Assembly: GCA_011389515.1 (NCBI GenBank)
Contig: JAABUA010000019.1
Span: 1-48,553 of the forward strand
Direction of reading: 5' to 3'
Origin: Desulfobacteraceae bacterium
GTDB lineage: Bacteria; Desulfobacterota; Desulfobacteria; Desulfobacterales; Desulfosalsimonadaceae
Length of the DNA: 48,553 nt
Shown: in pieces, positions 18,301 to 26,414 of the stretch
Position numbering within the stretch: the stretch's first letter is position 1
How the letters are laid out: each line of letters starts with the position of its first letter
Position numbers and translations under genes: made by a program
Notes under the pieces: generated by a model
What the model was told of the DNA's origin: nothing
Seen by the model: only the letters and a program-made list of their open reading frames with translations
The model's database searches: none

Positions 18301-19071
18301 CTTGCCGGCCGGCTGCCGGTCAATGATTTTGAATTCGATTTCGGTGTCAAGGGAACGGCAAAAAACATGTTCGCCCTGTTTTTCGAGGCACTTGGCGAAG
18401 CGATAAATGTGATGGCGCGGCCGGTCGACGCCATCAAGCACCAGGCCAAAACCGTTACGGTCGGCACCAGCAGGATCGAGGAAAAAGCGAGAGGGCTTCT
18501 GTTTGATACCCTGGCGGAAAAGGGATTCGGTATTGATCACCTGACCCTTACCAACGTGATGGTGTTAAGAAATATCCAGAAAATTCTCTCCGGAATCAAG
18601 GGGATGACCCTGTACCGTGTATCCGGGGTCAACCTGCTTGGGGAACCGACAGACGACACCACCATAACGGTACTCGAAAAACAAGGCACATCGGCATCCA
18701 TACCCTCCCGAAGTGAAACCGACCATACCCTTAAAGGCTCCAAACGGATTATCGTGCGCCAGGGAAATATTTTCCTTGGCAAAGGGCGCAAGGACGACCG
18801 CCCCGTGATTATTATCCCCGTTATTTCAGGCGACCCGGCACATCCCAACATGATCGAGCACCTGCTGCTGCTGGAAGTGGCCTTCAAAACCGGCGTGGAT
18901 CTTGCCACCCGGGTCAAAGCGCTTGGCGGCAAGCACGAGCATATCAAAAACATTGTCCAGGAAAATTCGATCACATGGAAAGATGAGCACCTTGATATGA
19001 TCCCCATGGACGAACTTTTCGGTCGTTCCGCAGAAAAAGTCGCCGAAATGATCGTGGAAAAAGTCCGATAA
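15325..19071 (+). CDS. Giant GlmS-like amidotransferase/SIS protein (1248 aa)
   Basis: The protein has every block of glucosamine-6-phosphate synthase, but spread over twice the usual length (about 610). CGFTGLIA at 55-62 resembles the N-terminal CGIVGAIA. RGRDSAG is at 234-240, HTRWASVG at 339-346, NGDIDNY at 376-382. The first SIS domain (about 605-745) has SQSGTTTDT (671-679) and SVASTKAF (723-730); the second spans about 785-925. The C-tail AKTVTVG (1041-1047) resembles the GlmS tail AKSVTVE. Extra material: 54 residues before the Cys, about 170 between Cys and RGRDSAG, about 110 before the tail and about 200 after it. The glutaminase Cys is internal, so a propeptide would have to be removed, as in PurF and GltB. 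AAGGATGG precedes ATG 15325. Substrate is unknown; an amino-sugar role is inferred. Confidence 0.85.
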   Translation: MYLARTKNHLHKLARMIALYALRLRKVKIFFGASPAHAPDGAIIFFPYHADRLSCGFTGLIAYNRTDKPEEKIDIPGLRCRFEKIRNNDFKASQALAPDDFINRYLGGEDRVGRQFEAIRLLRQNIFFGLIYKDKALSDELKNFASSLKSFVADESGHLNDQMGVMPVGQFDAMHMRIEKLKDTAWCLETEILENIQRVKTLSGDANNDMNALSIAAARQINAVLNSIDRLEVRGRDSAGISLMFVVDNKAYASFMDDVSSAGLYEAFTARTNQGVLTNGGITINRSNGNTAFAMTYKVAAEIGSLGDNIRFIRNQIKNDPVFSAIISRPRLFFTVSAHTRWASVGAINEPNCHPVDNRTMTSTHGNSGIIHVCLNGDIDNYQEIKADHEKRGIRFFDDITCDTKIIPVHIDYYYRQGLTMEEAFRRAVNDFEGSHAISMHTDCAPGKFFLALKGSGQAIFIGLAPDHYIPTSEVYGFVEETSDFLKMDGEAVSPSETGKNINGQIYIIDQSGKGGTSGIKGMFYCGTDVVVTDKDIRTTQLVSRDIDRQDFNHYFLKEISEAPGSVRKTMANRWKIVEDENGRHYKIHLDDTCVPVTIRSSLAENRVRRIFFIGQGTAGVAALVCANLMAHYLKDSQIRVEAMKSSELSGFMTHEGRSGSMEDTILVPISQSGTTTDTNRAVDMVRKKGGNIICIVNRRDSDLTFKSDGVIYTSSGRDIEMSVASTKAFYSQIIAGAILGLFIADLTKMQGQRFISNEIKEMIGVPDLMEGILSMKDEIKASASRLALLRTYWAVVGSGPNKAAADEIRIKLSELCYKTISSDYVEDKKHIDLSSEPLIIICAAGTGRSVLGDIVKDTAIFKSHKALPVVICDEEEDRFDAYAEDVFHVPQVSEHFAPILNTLVGHIWGYYAALAINEGSKFFYDFREEIQELIRTYKRSDLDIFEIALEDTFREKILRFYRDFRKLQHENRLPGTIGLKGATNLILLLKYLAGRLPVNDFEFDFGVKGTAKNMFALFFEALGEAINVMARPVDAIKHQAKTVTVGTSRIEEKARGLLFDTLAEKGFGIDHLTLTNVMVLRNIQKILSGIKGMTLYRVSGVNLLGEPTDDTTITVLEKQGTSASIPSRSETDHTLKGSKRIIVRQGNIFLGKGRKDDRPVIIIPVISGDPAHPNMIEHLLLLEVAFKTGVDLATRVKALGGKHEHIKNIVQENSITWKDEHLDMIPMDELFGRSAEKVAEMIVEKVR

Positions 19072-19115
19072 TATGATACTTAACACCCTGTTTCCGATGC
19101 AGCGAAGACCCTTTT

Positions 19116-20714
19116 TCAAACGACCGGATTTCTACCGGCCCAAATATAGTCGAGAATTGGTTGAGATGATTCCGCCATCACAGTAATCCGGCTATTCTTT
19201 GCCCAGGCAGCATCGTCTTGATCCGGATAATCTTCCCGCAGGAAGCAGCCGCGACTTTCCTGTCGGGCAAGGCTGGCAGTTAGTATAACTTTAAGCACCC
19301 GGGCCATGCTCAACAAATCACAATGAGCCCGAAAATCCTGGGGATCGGCACATTGCAAATGCTGGATTTCCGGTTCTATGCTTTCGAGTTCGGACAACCC
19401 CTTGGTCAAGCCAACTGCCTCGCGCACTACACCGGCACAGCCCCAAGCGATATCCTGAACGCTGCGCCGAAGATCCCTCGCCGAACGATTGCATTTTCCG
19501 CCGCTGGATTTCCCGAACCGGTCTTTTGACACTACCGGCCATGAGTTGTGGCAGCTATCCAATCCATGGAGGGCTGCATGAAATCCGGCCAAATGTCCAA
19601 ATACCAAACACTCGGAAAGAGCGTTCCCCCCTTTTCTACAAGCGCCGTGCAATCCCCAGCAGACTTCGCCGCAAGCAAACAGGCCTTCAAGGTCGGTGGC
19701 CCCGCGTTCATCAATGCGTACCCCTCCCATCATAAAATGGGCTGCTGGTGATATGGCGACCGGATACAACCGAAAGTCGAAACGACGATGTTTGTTGAGG
19801 AGTATCAGCGGGTGCTGTTTCCAAAAATGCGGCGCTACGGCACGGTAATCCATCAAGACCTCGCCATGCTTGGCTTCTTTGGATAGAACTGCCGAAAACC
19901 AGTCTCGTCGGTTACGGACCGTGTCGTTCAAATCAGTAATATCGTATTTAAGGCATAAATCTTGACCGGCGGTGTTGACAATTCGGCTACCGGGTGGATG
20001 CGGTGGGTTGAGCATCATTGAAGGCAGTCTGTCCTGAGCCATTACCAAAGGATAGTATTGTACAAACTCCATATCCCAAAGGGATAGCCCCGCCTCAAGG
20101 GCCAGTGCATACCCCTGCCCCAAAGCCGATTTCTGGTTATCGTTACGCCGGTATAAAGCAGCGGCGCCTCCGCTGGCCAGGACGACAGCCCCTGCTTGAA
20201 TGACAATCGGCCTGCCCCTATGGTCAAAGCCGCTAACACCGACAGCTTTTCCGTTGGAAACCTCTATCCGTGCGATATGCGTTCCTTGATGAACGGTGAT
20301 TCCAGACTGCTGACCAACATACGAGGCGACCTGCCTGGACAAATGAGCCCCCGGGAATGGATTATTCTCTCCAGATTCGACAAAGTAGTGGTCTTTCATT
20401 TCGGTAATTCTTAAGCCGATATTTCGCAGCCAGGATATCTGCTTTTCAATATCTTCCGCGACGCGTACCGCCATCCATCGCTGCCCAATCCTCTTCCCAA
20501 TACGATGCGTGTCGGCAAGAAAAGCGTCAACGGAATAACTTTTTGTTGGACCGGAAAAAACCCCGTTGGACAGCGCCGAGTTGGTTCCAAAACCTAAAGA
20601 GGTACGATCAACGATACACACTTGGGCTCCTTGGGAAAGGGCGGCGAAGGCAGCTGTCATACCGGCCAATCCTCCGCCGATAATCACAACATCTGCTCGT
20701 TCAATTCTATTCAT
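19116..20714 (-). CDS. FAD-dependent oxidoreductase of the SdhA/fumarate reductase/NadB superfamily
   Basis: The 532-residue protein opens with a dinucleotide-binding VVIIGGGLAGMTAA (about 9-22). It shows the superfamily blocks ASGGAAALY, PAAHFMMGGVRID (about 320-332) and GLFACGEVCWGLHGACRKGGNALSECLVFG. The conserved His and Arg near the flavin are those used by succinate dehydrogenases, fumarate reductases and L-aspartate oxidases. There is no signal peptide, so it is cytoplasmic. The substrate cannot be told. AAGGA lies eight bases before the ATG. It converges on the GlmS-like gene with a 44-base gap and no hairpin. A 354-bp repeat element ends 43 bases upstream of its start and probably carries or displaced its promoter. 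Confidence 0.85.
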   Translation of the reverse strand: MNRIERADVVIIGGGLAGMTAAFAALSQGAQVCIVDRTSLGFGTNSALSNGVFSGPTKSYSVDAFLADTHRIGKRIGQRWMAVRVAEDIEKQISWLRNIGLRITEMKDHYFVESGENNPFPGAHLSRQVASYVGQQSGITVHQGTHIARIEVSNGKAVGVSGFDHRGRPIVIQAGAVVLASGGAAALYRRNDNQKSALGQGYALALEAGLSLWDMEFVQYYPLVMAQDRLPSMMLNPPHPPGSRIVNTAGQDLCLKYDITDLNDTVRNRRDWFSAVLSKEAKHGEVLMDYRAVAPHFWKQHPLILLNKHRRFDFRLYPVAISPAAHFMMGGVRIDERGATDLEGLFACGEVCWGLHGACRKGGNALSECLVFGHLAGFHAALHGLDSCHNSWPVVSKDRFGKSSGGKCNRSARDLRRSVQDIAWGCAGVVREAVGLTKGLSELESIEPEIQHLQCADPQDFRAHCDLLSMARVLKVILTASLARQESRGCFLREDYPDQDDAAWAKNSRITVMAESSQPILDYIWAGRNPVV

Positions 20715-20757
20715 CGCTGTTTCCTTAGGGGCTACTGAATGAATAAAAACAATTCAT

Positions 20758-21111
20758 TACAAGCTATCTCAAAATTCAGATTTCGGTTCATCCACTTGTT
20801 TGAATTTCGTTTTTTCGAAATCGAAATCGCTATCGAAATCGGTTTCTAACAATCCTTTGCATTTATCAATAGACATAATGATCAGGAGAACCTCGTAGGG
20901 GCACCCCTTGCGGGTGCCCGGAATCTGGGCATCCGCAAGGGGTGCCCCTACGGGTCCACATCCTGTGGAAATATTTATCGTGTCTATACAAGAATGCAAA
21001 AATTAAAAGCCACAAAACACGACATCTTTTTTTAAATATTCTTTTCTTCGATTGCGATTTCGATTTCGATCCAACAAATTGCGCCAAAAAACAATTTTGA
21101 GATAGGTTCTA
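20758..21111. mobile_element. MITE-like element B with inverted ends and nested hairpins
   Basis: The left end TACAAGCTATCTCAAAATT (20758-20776) is matched in inverted form by AATTTTGAGATAGGTTCTA (21093-21111), with three differences. Inside, a second pair of inverted sequences rich in the word CGAAATCG occurs at about 20818-20843 and 21046-21072. A strong hairpin occupies the centre (20895-20951). No coding frame of note lies inside. These nested inverted repeats, together with the related hairpin at 564-600, point to a non-autonomous mobile element. It fills most of the 452-bp gap 20715-21166. Confidence 0.65.
20895..20951. repeat. Perfect 19-bp inverted repeat (GTAGGGGCACCCC type)
   Basis: GTAGGGGCACCCCTTGCGG (20895-20913) and its exact complement (20933-20951) form the stem; it extends inward to 25 bp with a single mismatch, leaving a seven-base loop. 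Words of this kind (GTAGGGGCACCCC) are known to be scattered in many bacterial genomes. Here it lies inside element B. Confidence 0.85.
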
Positions 21112-21166
21112 ATTTATGGGGCTCATCGGTCAGGCAGAAAAATATCGGCAGCGAATCGGATAGCGA

Positions 21167-23113
21167 TTAGTCTTTTAACTTCCGCCATAATGTAGTGATC
21201 CCTATACCCAGACGATCGGCAGTTTTTTGCCGGTCATAGCCGCATGATTCCAAGACGTCTTCAATAATCGCCCTTTCTGCGGTCTTCAATCGCACCTTGA
21301 GGGGGGGCGTTTGCAGGGTCGACGCATTATTCCTTTTGCCGGGAAACACTTCTTCGCTGGCCGTCTTTTCTATACCATAAAAACAGGCATTCTCAAGATG
21401 TTCACTGAAAAGATCCCTGAAAAGGTCTTCATCGTTTGCCTGATCGCCCAACAAAATGAAATAGCTTTCAAGAAATGAATTCAGTTCCCGAATGTTGCCT
21501 GGCCAGGAATGTTTTGCAAGATATGATATGATTGACCCGCCGAGGCTTTGCGGATTTCTCTGAAACTGCTTAAACAATGAAGAGGTTATTACCGGTATGT
21601 CTTCCGGCCTCTGCCTCAAGGGAGGGATCTGCAAGCTGAGTTGCGCCAGCCTGTAATAGAGGTCTTCCCGGAATTTACCGCTCTCGATACTCTCCCGGAG
21701 GTCCCTGTGCGTTGAGGCGATTACCCGCAAATCAACAGGAACGATTCTATCGCCTCCCACGCGCATGACTTCTCTGGCTTCAAGGACCCGCAGGAGCCTG
21801 AGCTGCAGTCCAGGAGTTATATCTCCGATTTCATCCAGATAAATTGTCCCTGAATGGGCCAATTCAAACAAACCGACCTTTCCCCCCTTTTTCGCCCCGG
21901 TAAACGCGCCTTCCTCGTATCCAAAAAGTTCACTTTCCAAAAGAGTTTCCGGCAATGCCGCGCAATTGACAGCCACAAAAGGTTGGTCTTTTCTGGGACT
22001 GTGATTATGGATGGCGTGCGCCAGAAGCTCCTTGCCTGTTCCGGTTTCCCCTTTTATCAGTATCGTCCCCTCGGTGACTGAAAATTTCCTGGCCCGTTGA
22101 ATCAGTTTTTCCATTACGGGGCTCTGATACCGTATGTCGCCGAAACTGTACCTGGCTGAAAACCCCCGGCAATAAGCCTTCTCCCTGATTTTCCGATGAA
22201 TGTTCTGAATTGATTCTACTTCCCGGAACAATGCCACGGCTCCGCGGATACGATTTTCGATAAGAATCGGCAGGGAGTTCACGAGAAGATTTTTATCTCT
22301 AATGGTCTTGAATTCGTCGATCTGAGGGTTTCCGGATGTCAACACGTCTGTGAGGCCAAGTTCACGGTTCAGGATTGAAAAAGATCTGCCTATGCGGCTT
22401 TCTCCCAGTTCATGGCCCAGTATGTCGTTTGCCGCACGGTTATAAAAGTTGAGACGACCTTTTGCATCTATCCCGATGACTCCCTCTGATACAATTTGAA
22501 GTGTGGTCCGAAGCTTCTGTGCATGCTCTTCTTCTTTCCGCCTGGCCGAGGCAATGGCCCTTGCCTGCACCAATGCAGCCTGTATATCCTTGGGATTCGG
22601 CTGGATAATAACCGCGTGCTCCCCCCTGCCAATGGCTGTTTTCCGGCTGACTCCGCCTCCCACGCATACCGTATACCCTTCATCAATGGCCGCGTTGACT
22701 CCATGCTCCAACTCCCGGCCCGAGTTGAAAACGATCTGGCGTATATCGATATCCAGCAAATTTTCAATTATCCTCATCCCTTCCCGGGGTTCCATGAAAC
22801 TCGTCACGGCGATACGGCGGCCGTATTCCATTGCTTTTTGAATGGCATAGACCTCTTCCAAAAAGGTGGTCGGAATATTAACCACGGAATGGCCTATCTT
22901 TTGTGTAATAAGAGCACCGGTGCCTCCGTGTCCGATAATGACCTCATATCCCTCGGCGAGCAACCTGCGCGCTTCAGGCACGGCTCGATCAAGGTCCACG
23001 AGGGTCACATTGAGATCTTCAATGTCCAGATCAGAGATGGCCCTGACACTGTCGGCTACCTCAGTCGAATGCACGACCAGTGAAAATTGAAACTTTTCGC
23101 CCTTGAATTTCAC
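21167..23113 (-). CDS. Sigma-54-dependent activator with PrpR-type sensor domain
   Basis: The 648-residue protein has a PrpR_N sensor (about 1-175, with VVHSTEVADSVRAI and IGHGGTGALI), a PAS domain (about 195-300), an AAA+ domain with Walker A GETGTGKE and the sigma-54 contact motif GAFTGA, and a C-terminal Fis-type helix-turn-helix (RQKTADRLGIGITTLWRKLK). It should bind upstream sites and drive RNA polymerase with sigma-54. In PrpR the sensor domain responds to 2-methylcitrate of the propionate pathway. GTG 23113 has AAGGA eight bases upstream. It lies just past the terminator of the TRAP/CoA operon; the perfect -24/-12 promoter at 29456 is its likely target. Confidence 0.93.
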   Translation of the reverse strand: MKFKGEKFQFSLVVHSTEVADSVRAISDLDIEDLNVTLVDLDRAVPEARRLLAEGYEVIIGHGGTGALITQKIGHSVVNIPTTFLEEVYAIQKAMEYGRRIAVTSFMEPREGMRIIENLLDIDIRQIVFNSGRELEHGVNAAIDEGYTVCVGGGVSRKTAIGRGEHAVIIQPNPKDIQAALVQARAIASARRKEEEHAQKLRTTLQIVSEGVIGIDAKGRLNFYNRAANDILGHELGESRIGRSFSILNRELGLTDVLTSGNPQIDEFKTIRDKNLLVNSLPILIENRIRGAVALFREVESIQNIHRKIREKAYCRGFSARYSFGDIRYQSPVMEKLIQRARKFSVTEGTILIKGETGTGKELLAHAIHNHSPRKDQPFVAVNCAALPETLLESELFGYEEGAFTGAKKGGKVGLFELAHSGTIYLDEIGDITPGLQLRLLRVLEAREVMRVGGDRIVPVDLRVIASTHRDLRESIESGKFREDLYYRLAQLSLQIPPLRQRPEDIPVITSSLFKQFQRNPQSLGGSIISYLAKHSWPGNIRELNSFLESYFILLGDQANDEDLFRDLFSEHLENACFYGIEKTASEEVFPGKRNNASTLQTPPLKVRLKTAERAIIEDVLESCGYDRQKTADRLGIGITTLWRKLKD

Positions 23114-23156
23114 GACAGGATTCCTTTGGCGTCAGCCGGGAGCGAATACGAATGAT

Positions 23157-23199
23157 AAAAAAAAGGCCCTTTTGAACAAATATATTTCAAAGGGCCTTT
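23157..23199 (-). terminator. Rho-independent terminator of the TRAP/CoA operon
   Basis: Read on the minus strand, AAAGGCCCTTTGAA pairs with TTCAAAAGGGCCTTT across a short AT loop and is followed by a run of eight T. It lies 44 bases after the permease stop and before the activator gene, so it separates the two transcripts. Confidence 0.9.
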
Positions 23200-23242
23200 G
23201 GTTTTCAAGAAAATTGAATGAAAAATCAATCTTCTTCAGTTT

Positions 23243-25240
23243 TCAACCCGGTTGTCCGGATACTGCCGCATCAGCTTTATGCTTTGCCAAAAATCTTTTT
23301 TGGTAAAGACAATATCCAACCAGCAACAGGACACCTGCCGGCCTTGTATATATGCTGGGAATGAAAAGGAGAAAAAAAGCCGCCACCATTGCGAGACGCC
23401 CGTACCATTTCAACTTCGTCAACAGGTATCCCTGTGTCATGGCAGACATGGCAATAATACCAAGAATCGCAAAAATCGTGGATACGATGATTTGATGCCA
23501 AGGGCCATACAACATCAAGGAATTGTCATACACGAACCAGTAGGGAATGATAAAACCGGAGAGAGCCAGCGGAATTGCCAGCATCGCGGTTGCAAACGGT
23601 TTCGCGCCGGATATTCCAGCGCCGGCATATGCCGCAATCGCGACCGGTGGTGTAATTGCAGAAAGAACACCGAAATACAAGATAAAGAAATGGGCGGCCA
23701 GTAGAGGAACGCCAAGGTTGGTCAATATGGGAGCGGCCAGTATGGCCAGCACGACATAGCATGCAGAGGTAGGAAGTCCCATCCCCAGGATGATCGATGT
23801 CACCATCGTAAAAAAAAGCGTTAAAAAGAAATTGCCCATGGCCAGGTATTCTATCATATTGGCGAACTTTAACCCCATGCCGGTGAGGCTTACGACACCT
23901 ACAACAATACCGGCCGCAAGAAGAGCGGCTGCTACGGAAATGGCGTTTCTCGCGGCAAGCAGAAGTGCAAACCAGATATCCGAAGCGCCCAGTCGATCCT
24001 GTTTGCGCATGCGGAAAAATCCCAGAACCAGGACAAAAATGGAAGCATAAAAGCCCGCTTTTGTTGGCGTCCAGTCTATGACCAGAAGGACAATAAGAAG
24101 GATAAGAGGGGCAAGATATTGGCCGCCCTCTTTCAGAACATTTTTAGGCTTTGGCAAATCCGCCACATCAATTTTCCGAACGTCTTCCTTGAGGGTATGA
24201 AAATGAACCGACATGAAAACACCTAAAAAATAAAGGGAAGCCGGTATAATGGCTGCAAGTATAATATAAATAAATGGCGTTTCGGTATATACGGCCATTA
24301 TGTAGGCCGCCGCACCCATTATGGGCGGAACCAACTGGCCACCCGAAGATGCGCAGGCCTCCACGGCGGCGGAATACCGCCTTGACAGACCCGTGGCTTT
24401 CATCAGGGGTATGGTGAACGACCCCGAAGTAACAACGTTTGCCACAGCGCTTCCGGAGACGGATCCGATGCAGGCGGAAGCGATAACAGCGGCTTTTGCC
24501 GGTCCTCCCCGCATGTGGCCCATGAAGCTGAAAGCCAGCTTGATAAAAAACCGGCCGGCTCCGGTTATTTCAAGGAAGGCCCCGAATGCGATAAAAATAT
24601 AGACAAAGGTTGCCGATACACCGGCCGGAACCCCCCACAAGCCCTCTGTTGTTATAAACATATGGGAAACGATGGTTTCAATATCAAAACCCCTGTGGTC
24701 TAAGGGGTAGGGAATGTGCCTGCCGAAATACGCATAAAGCAGAAACACCATGCAGACAATCACCAGGGCCGAGCCTATGGACCGCCGTGTGGCCTCCAGG
24801 ACCATTACAATAAATATCGCCCCGAAAAAAATATCCGCCGTCGTCGGCATACCCGCCCGGTTCAGGATTTCGTGCAGGTTCCAGAGAAGATAGAAAAGGC
24901 TTACAACAGTAAGGATAACCGGTATGCGGTCAAAAAAAAGATTGGGATTGCGGGGAACTGTTTTGAGTTTGCTGGATGCCGGGAAAAGAAGAAAAACAAG
25001 AACACAAAGGAATGTTGCATGGATTGAGCGCTGAGGGATGGCGAACAAAACCCCGAAACCGGCCGTGTAAAGCTGAAATATGGACCATCCGGCCGCAACC
25101 GACATTACCAGCCAAAGATCAATCCGATACTTAAATCGGGGAAAAATACCGTCGCGATCAATTTTCATGCTTTCAAAATCTATTTCGCCGCTTATTTTTT
25201 TACCCTGCTCTTTAATTTTCACGGATTCGTCCATTTTCAT
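23243..25240 (-). CDS. TRAP transporter fused permease (DctQM type, TAXI family)
   Basis: This 665-residue integral membrane protein combines the small and large TRAP permease subunits in one chain, as usual for TAXI systems. Many hydrophobic segments are visible. The DctM signatures are GSVSGSAVANVVTSGSFTIP, GGQLVPPIMGAAAYIMA and GMGLPTSACYVVLA. It imports an organic anion with Na+ or H+ across the inner membrane, using the TAXI receptor encoded just upstream. AAGGA precedes ATG 25240. A GC hairpin lies between the receptor gene and this gene. Substrate is not shown by sequence; the CoA genes upstream suggest a carboxylate or sulfinate. Confidence 0.93.
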   Translation of the reverse strand: MKMDESVKIKEQGKKISGEIDFESMKIDRDGIFPRFKYRIDLWLVMSVAAGWSIFQLYTAGFGVLFAIPQRSIHATFLCVLVFLLFPASSKLKTVPRNPNLFFDRIPVILTVVSLFYLLWNLHEILNRAGMPTTADIFFGAIFIVMVLEATRRSIGSALVIVCMVFLLYAYFGRHIPYPLDHRGFDIETIVSHMFITTEGLWGVPAGVSATFVYIFIAFGAFLEITGAGRFFIKLAFSFMGHMRGGPAKAAVIASACIGSVSGSAVANVVTSGSFTIPLMKATGLSRRYSAAVEACASSGGQLVPPIMGAAAYIMAVYTETPFIYIILAAIIPASLYFLGVFMSVHFHTLKEDVRKIDVADLPKPKNVLKEGGQYLAPLILLIVLLVIDWTPTKAGFYASIFVLVLGFFRMRKQDRLGASDIWFALLLAARNAISVAAALLAAGIVVGVVSLTGMGLKFANMIEYLAMGNFFLTLFFTMVTSIILGMGLPTSACYVVLAILAAPILTNLGVPLLAAHFFILYFGVLSAITPPVAIAAYAGAGISGAKPFATAMLAIPLALSGFIIPYWFVYDNSLMLYGPWHQIIVSTIFAILGIIAMSAMTQGYLLTKLKWYGRLAMVAAFFLLFIPSIYTRPAGVLLLVGYCLYQKRFLAKHKADAAVSGQPG

Positions 25241-25318
25241 CCCACTTCCTTTATTATTTCATGACACTTACAAAGATTACGTTCGACACTGTGCATGCAT
25301 TGTGTTGCTCACACGGCG

Positions 25319-25347
25319 GTCCCGGGGCCGGCGCCCGGCCCGGGGTC
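25319..25347 (-). promoter_or_regulatory. Strong GC hairpin between TAXI receptor and permease genes
   Basis: CCCGGGGCCGG and CCGGCCCGGGG form an 11-bp stem with one G-G mismatch and a three-base loop. No U-run follows. Such intercistronic hairpins often protect the upstream part of an mRNA from decay, which would give more receptor than permease. The other TAXI pair here also has one. Confidence 0.6.
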
Positions 25348-25403
25348 TTCACCAAACACCGGAGCGGGCGCCATTTTTCTTCAAAACCTTTGTTTTGAAC
25401 TTT

Positions 25404-26390
25404 TTATTCAAGAACCCCTATTTCTTTGAGATATTTTTCCGCTCCGGGGTGGAAGGGGATCGGCGAATTGTTCATGAAATCCTTTTTAATCCACTTTGCG
25501 CTTGAATGGACTTCAACCAGTCGTTTCCGATTTTCATAAAGCGTCTTGGTTATTTTGTAGACAACGTCTTCCGGCATCTCGGGATGGCAGATCAGAACAA
25601 CCGGCGTCTGGATCGTGCGGACCGGGGTGCTGACGCCACGATAGGTATCTGCAGGGATCTCAAACTCGAAATAGTATGGAAAAGTATCGAATATTTTCTC
25701 AAGCTCCTGCTTTGAAAATTCAATAAGCCGGATTTTTCTCGTCGTACTCAGGTCCACGAGGGATGCCACCGGAAGCCCGGCGGTGTGGAAAGCCGCATCG
25801 ATTACATTGTCACGCAGCGACATGGACATCTCTCCAAAGGAAAGAAACGCCTGGTCAAAATCGTCGTAGTCTATATTCAACGCGTCGATGATATTTCTGA
25901 CATCATTTTCAGTACCGGATCCAGGGGGACCCACCGCTATTTTCTTCCCTTTTATGTCCATTACCCCCTGTATGTCTTTGGTGCTGTCAAGCGTCGCCAA
26001 CTGGACAGGCGAGGGATAAACGGCAAATATGGCGGCAACGTCCTGTTTTCCCGTCTTCTCATAGACGCCTACGCCGTGATATCCCTCGTAGGCTGAGCTG
26101 CCATTGGCAAGGGCGAGTTCAGCCCTCCCGCGGTGAACAAGGCGTATGTTTTCAGCAGAACCGCCTGTTGCCTGAATGCTGGCGCTGACACGATAGCCCA
26201 GCAATTCATTCAGATTCTTTGAAAGAACATCTGCCATGCCTCCGCCCAGCGGGTAAAACGTCCCACCCATGCTTGCAGTTGCAATATTTATATATTTATA
26301 TTCCTTTGCATGGCATTCACCTGCTGAGCCGGCCACGATGAACACCCCAATAAAAATAAAAATCGTAAACAACGTTTTCGTAAATTTCAT
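25404..26390 (-). CDS. TAXI-family TRAP solute-binding protein
   Basis: This 328-residue periplasmic receptor has a signal peptide (hydrophobic TLFTIFIFIGVFIVAGSAG, then ECHAKEY). The TAXI core follows: NIATASMGGTFYPLGGGMADVL, ASIQATGGSAENIRLV, and KKIAVGPPGSGTENDVRNII. It captures the substrate for the fused permease encoded next. ATG 26390 is the start, since TGGAGG (26402-26397) abuts the earlier ATG at 26396 but is six bases from this one. The gene is third in an operon reading from the desulfinase-like gene if the lipoprotein gene is skipped, fourth if it is counted. Published TAXI ligands include glutamate and 2-oxoglutarate; the ligand here is unknown. Confidence 0.93.
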   Translation of the reverse strand: MKFTKTLFTIFIFIGVFIVAGSAGECHAKEYKYINIATASMGGTFYPLGGGMADVLSKNLNELLGYRVSASIQATGGSAENIRLVHRGRAELALANGSSAYEGYHGVGVYEKTGKQDVAAIFAVYPSPVQLATLDSTKDIQGVMDIKGKKIAVGPPGSGTENDVRNIIDALNIDYDDFDQAFLSFGEMSMSLRDNVIDAAFHTAGLPVASLVDLSTTRKIRLIEFSKQELEKIFDTFPYYFEFEIPADTYRGVSTPVRTIQTPVVLICHPEMPEDVVYKITKTLYENRKRLVEVHSSAKWIKKDFMNNSPIPFHPGAEKYLKEIGVLE

Positions 26391-26414
26391 AACCATCCTC
26401 CAAGTTTGGCTTTT

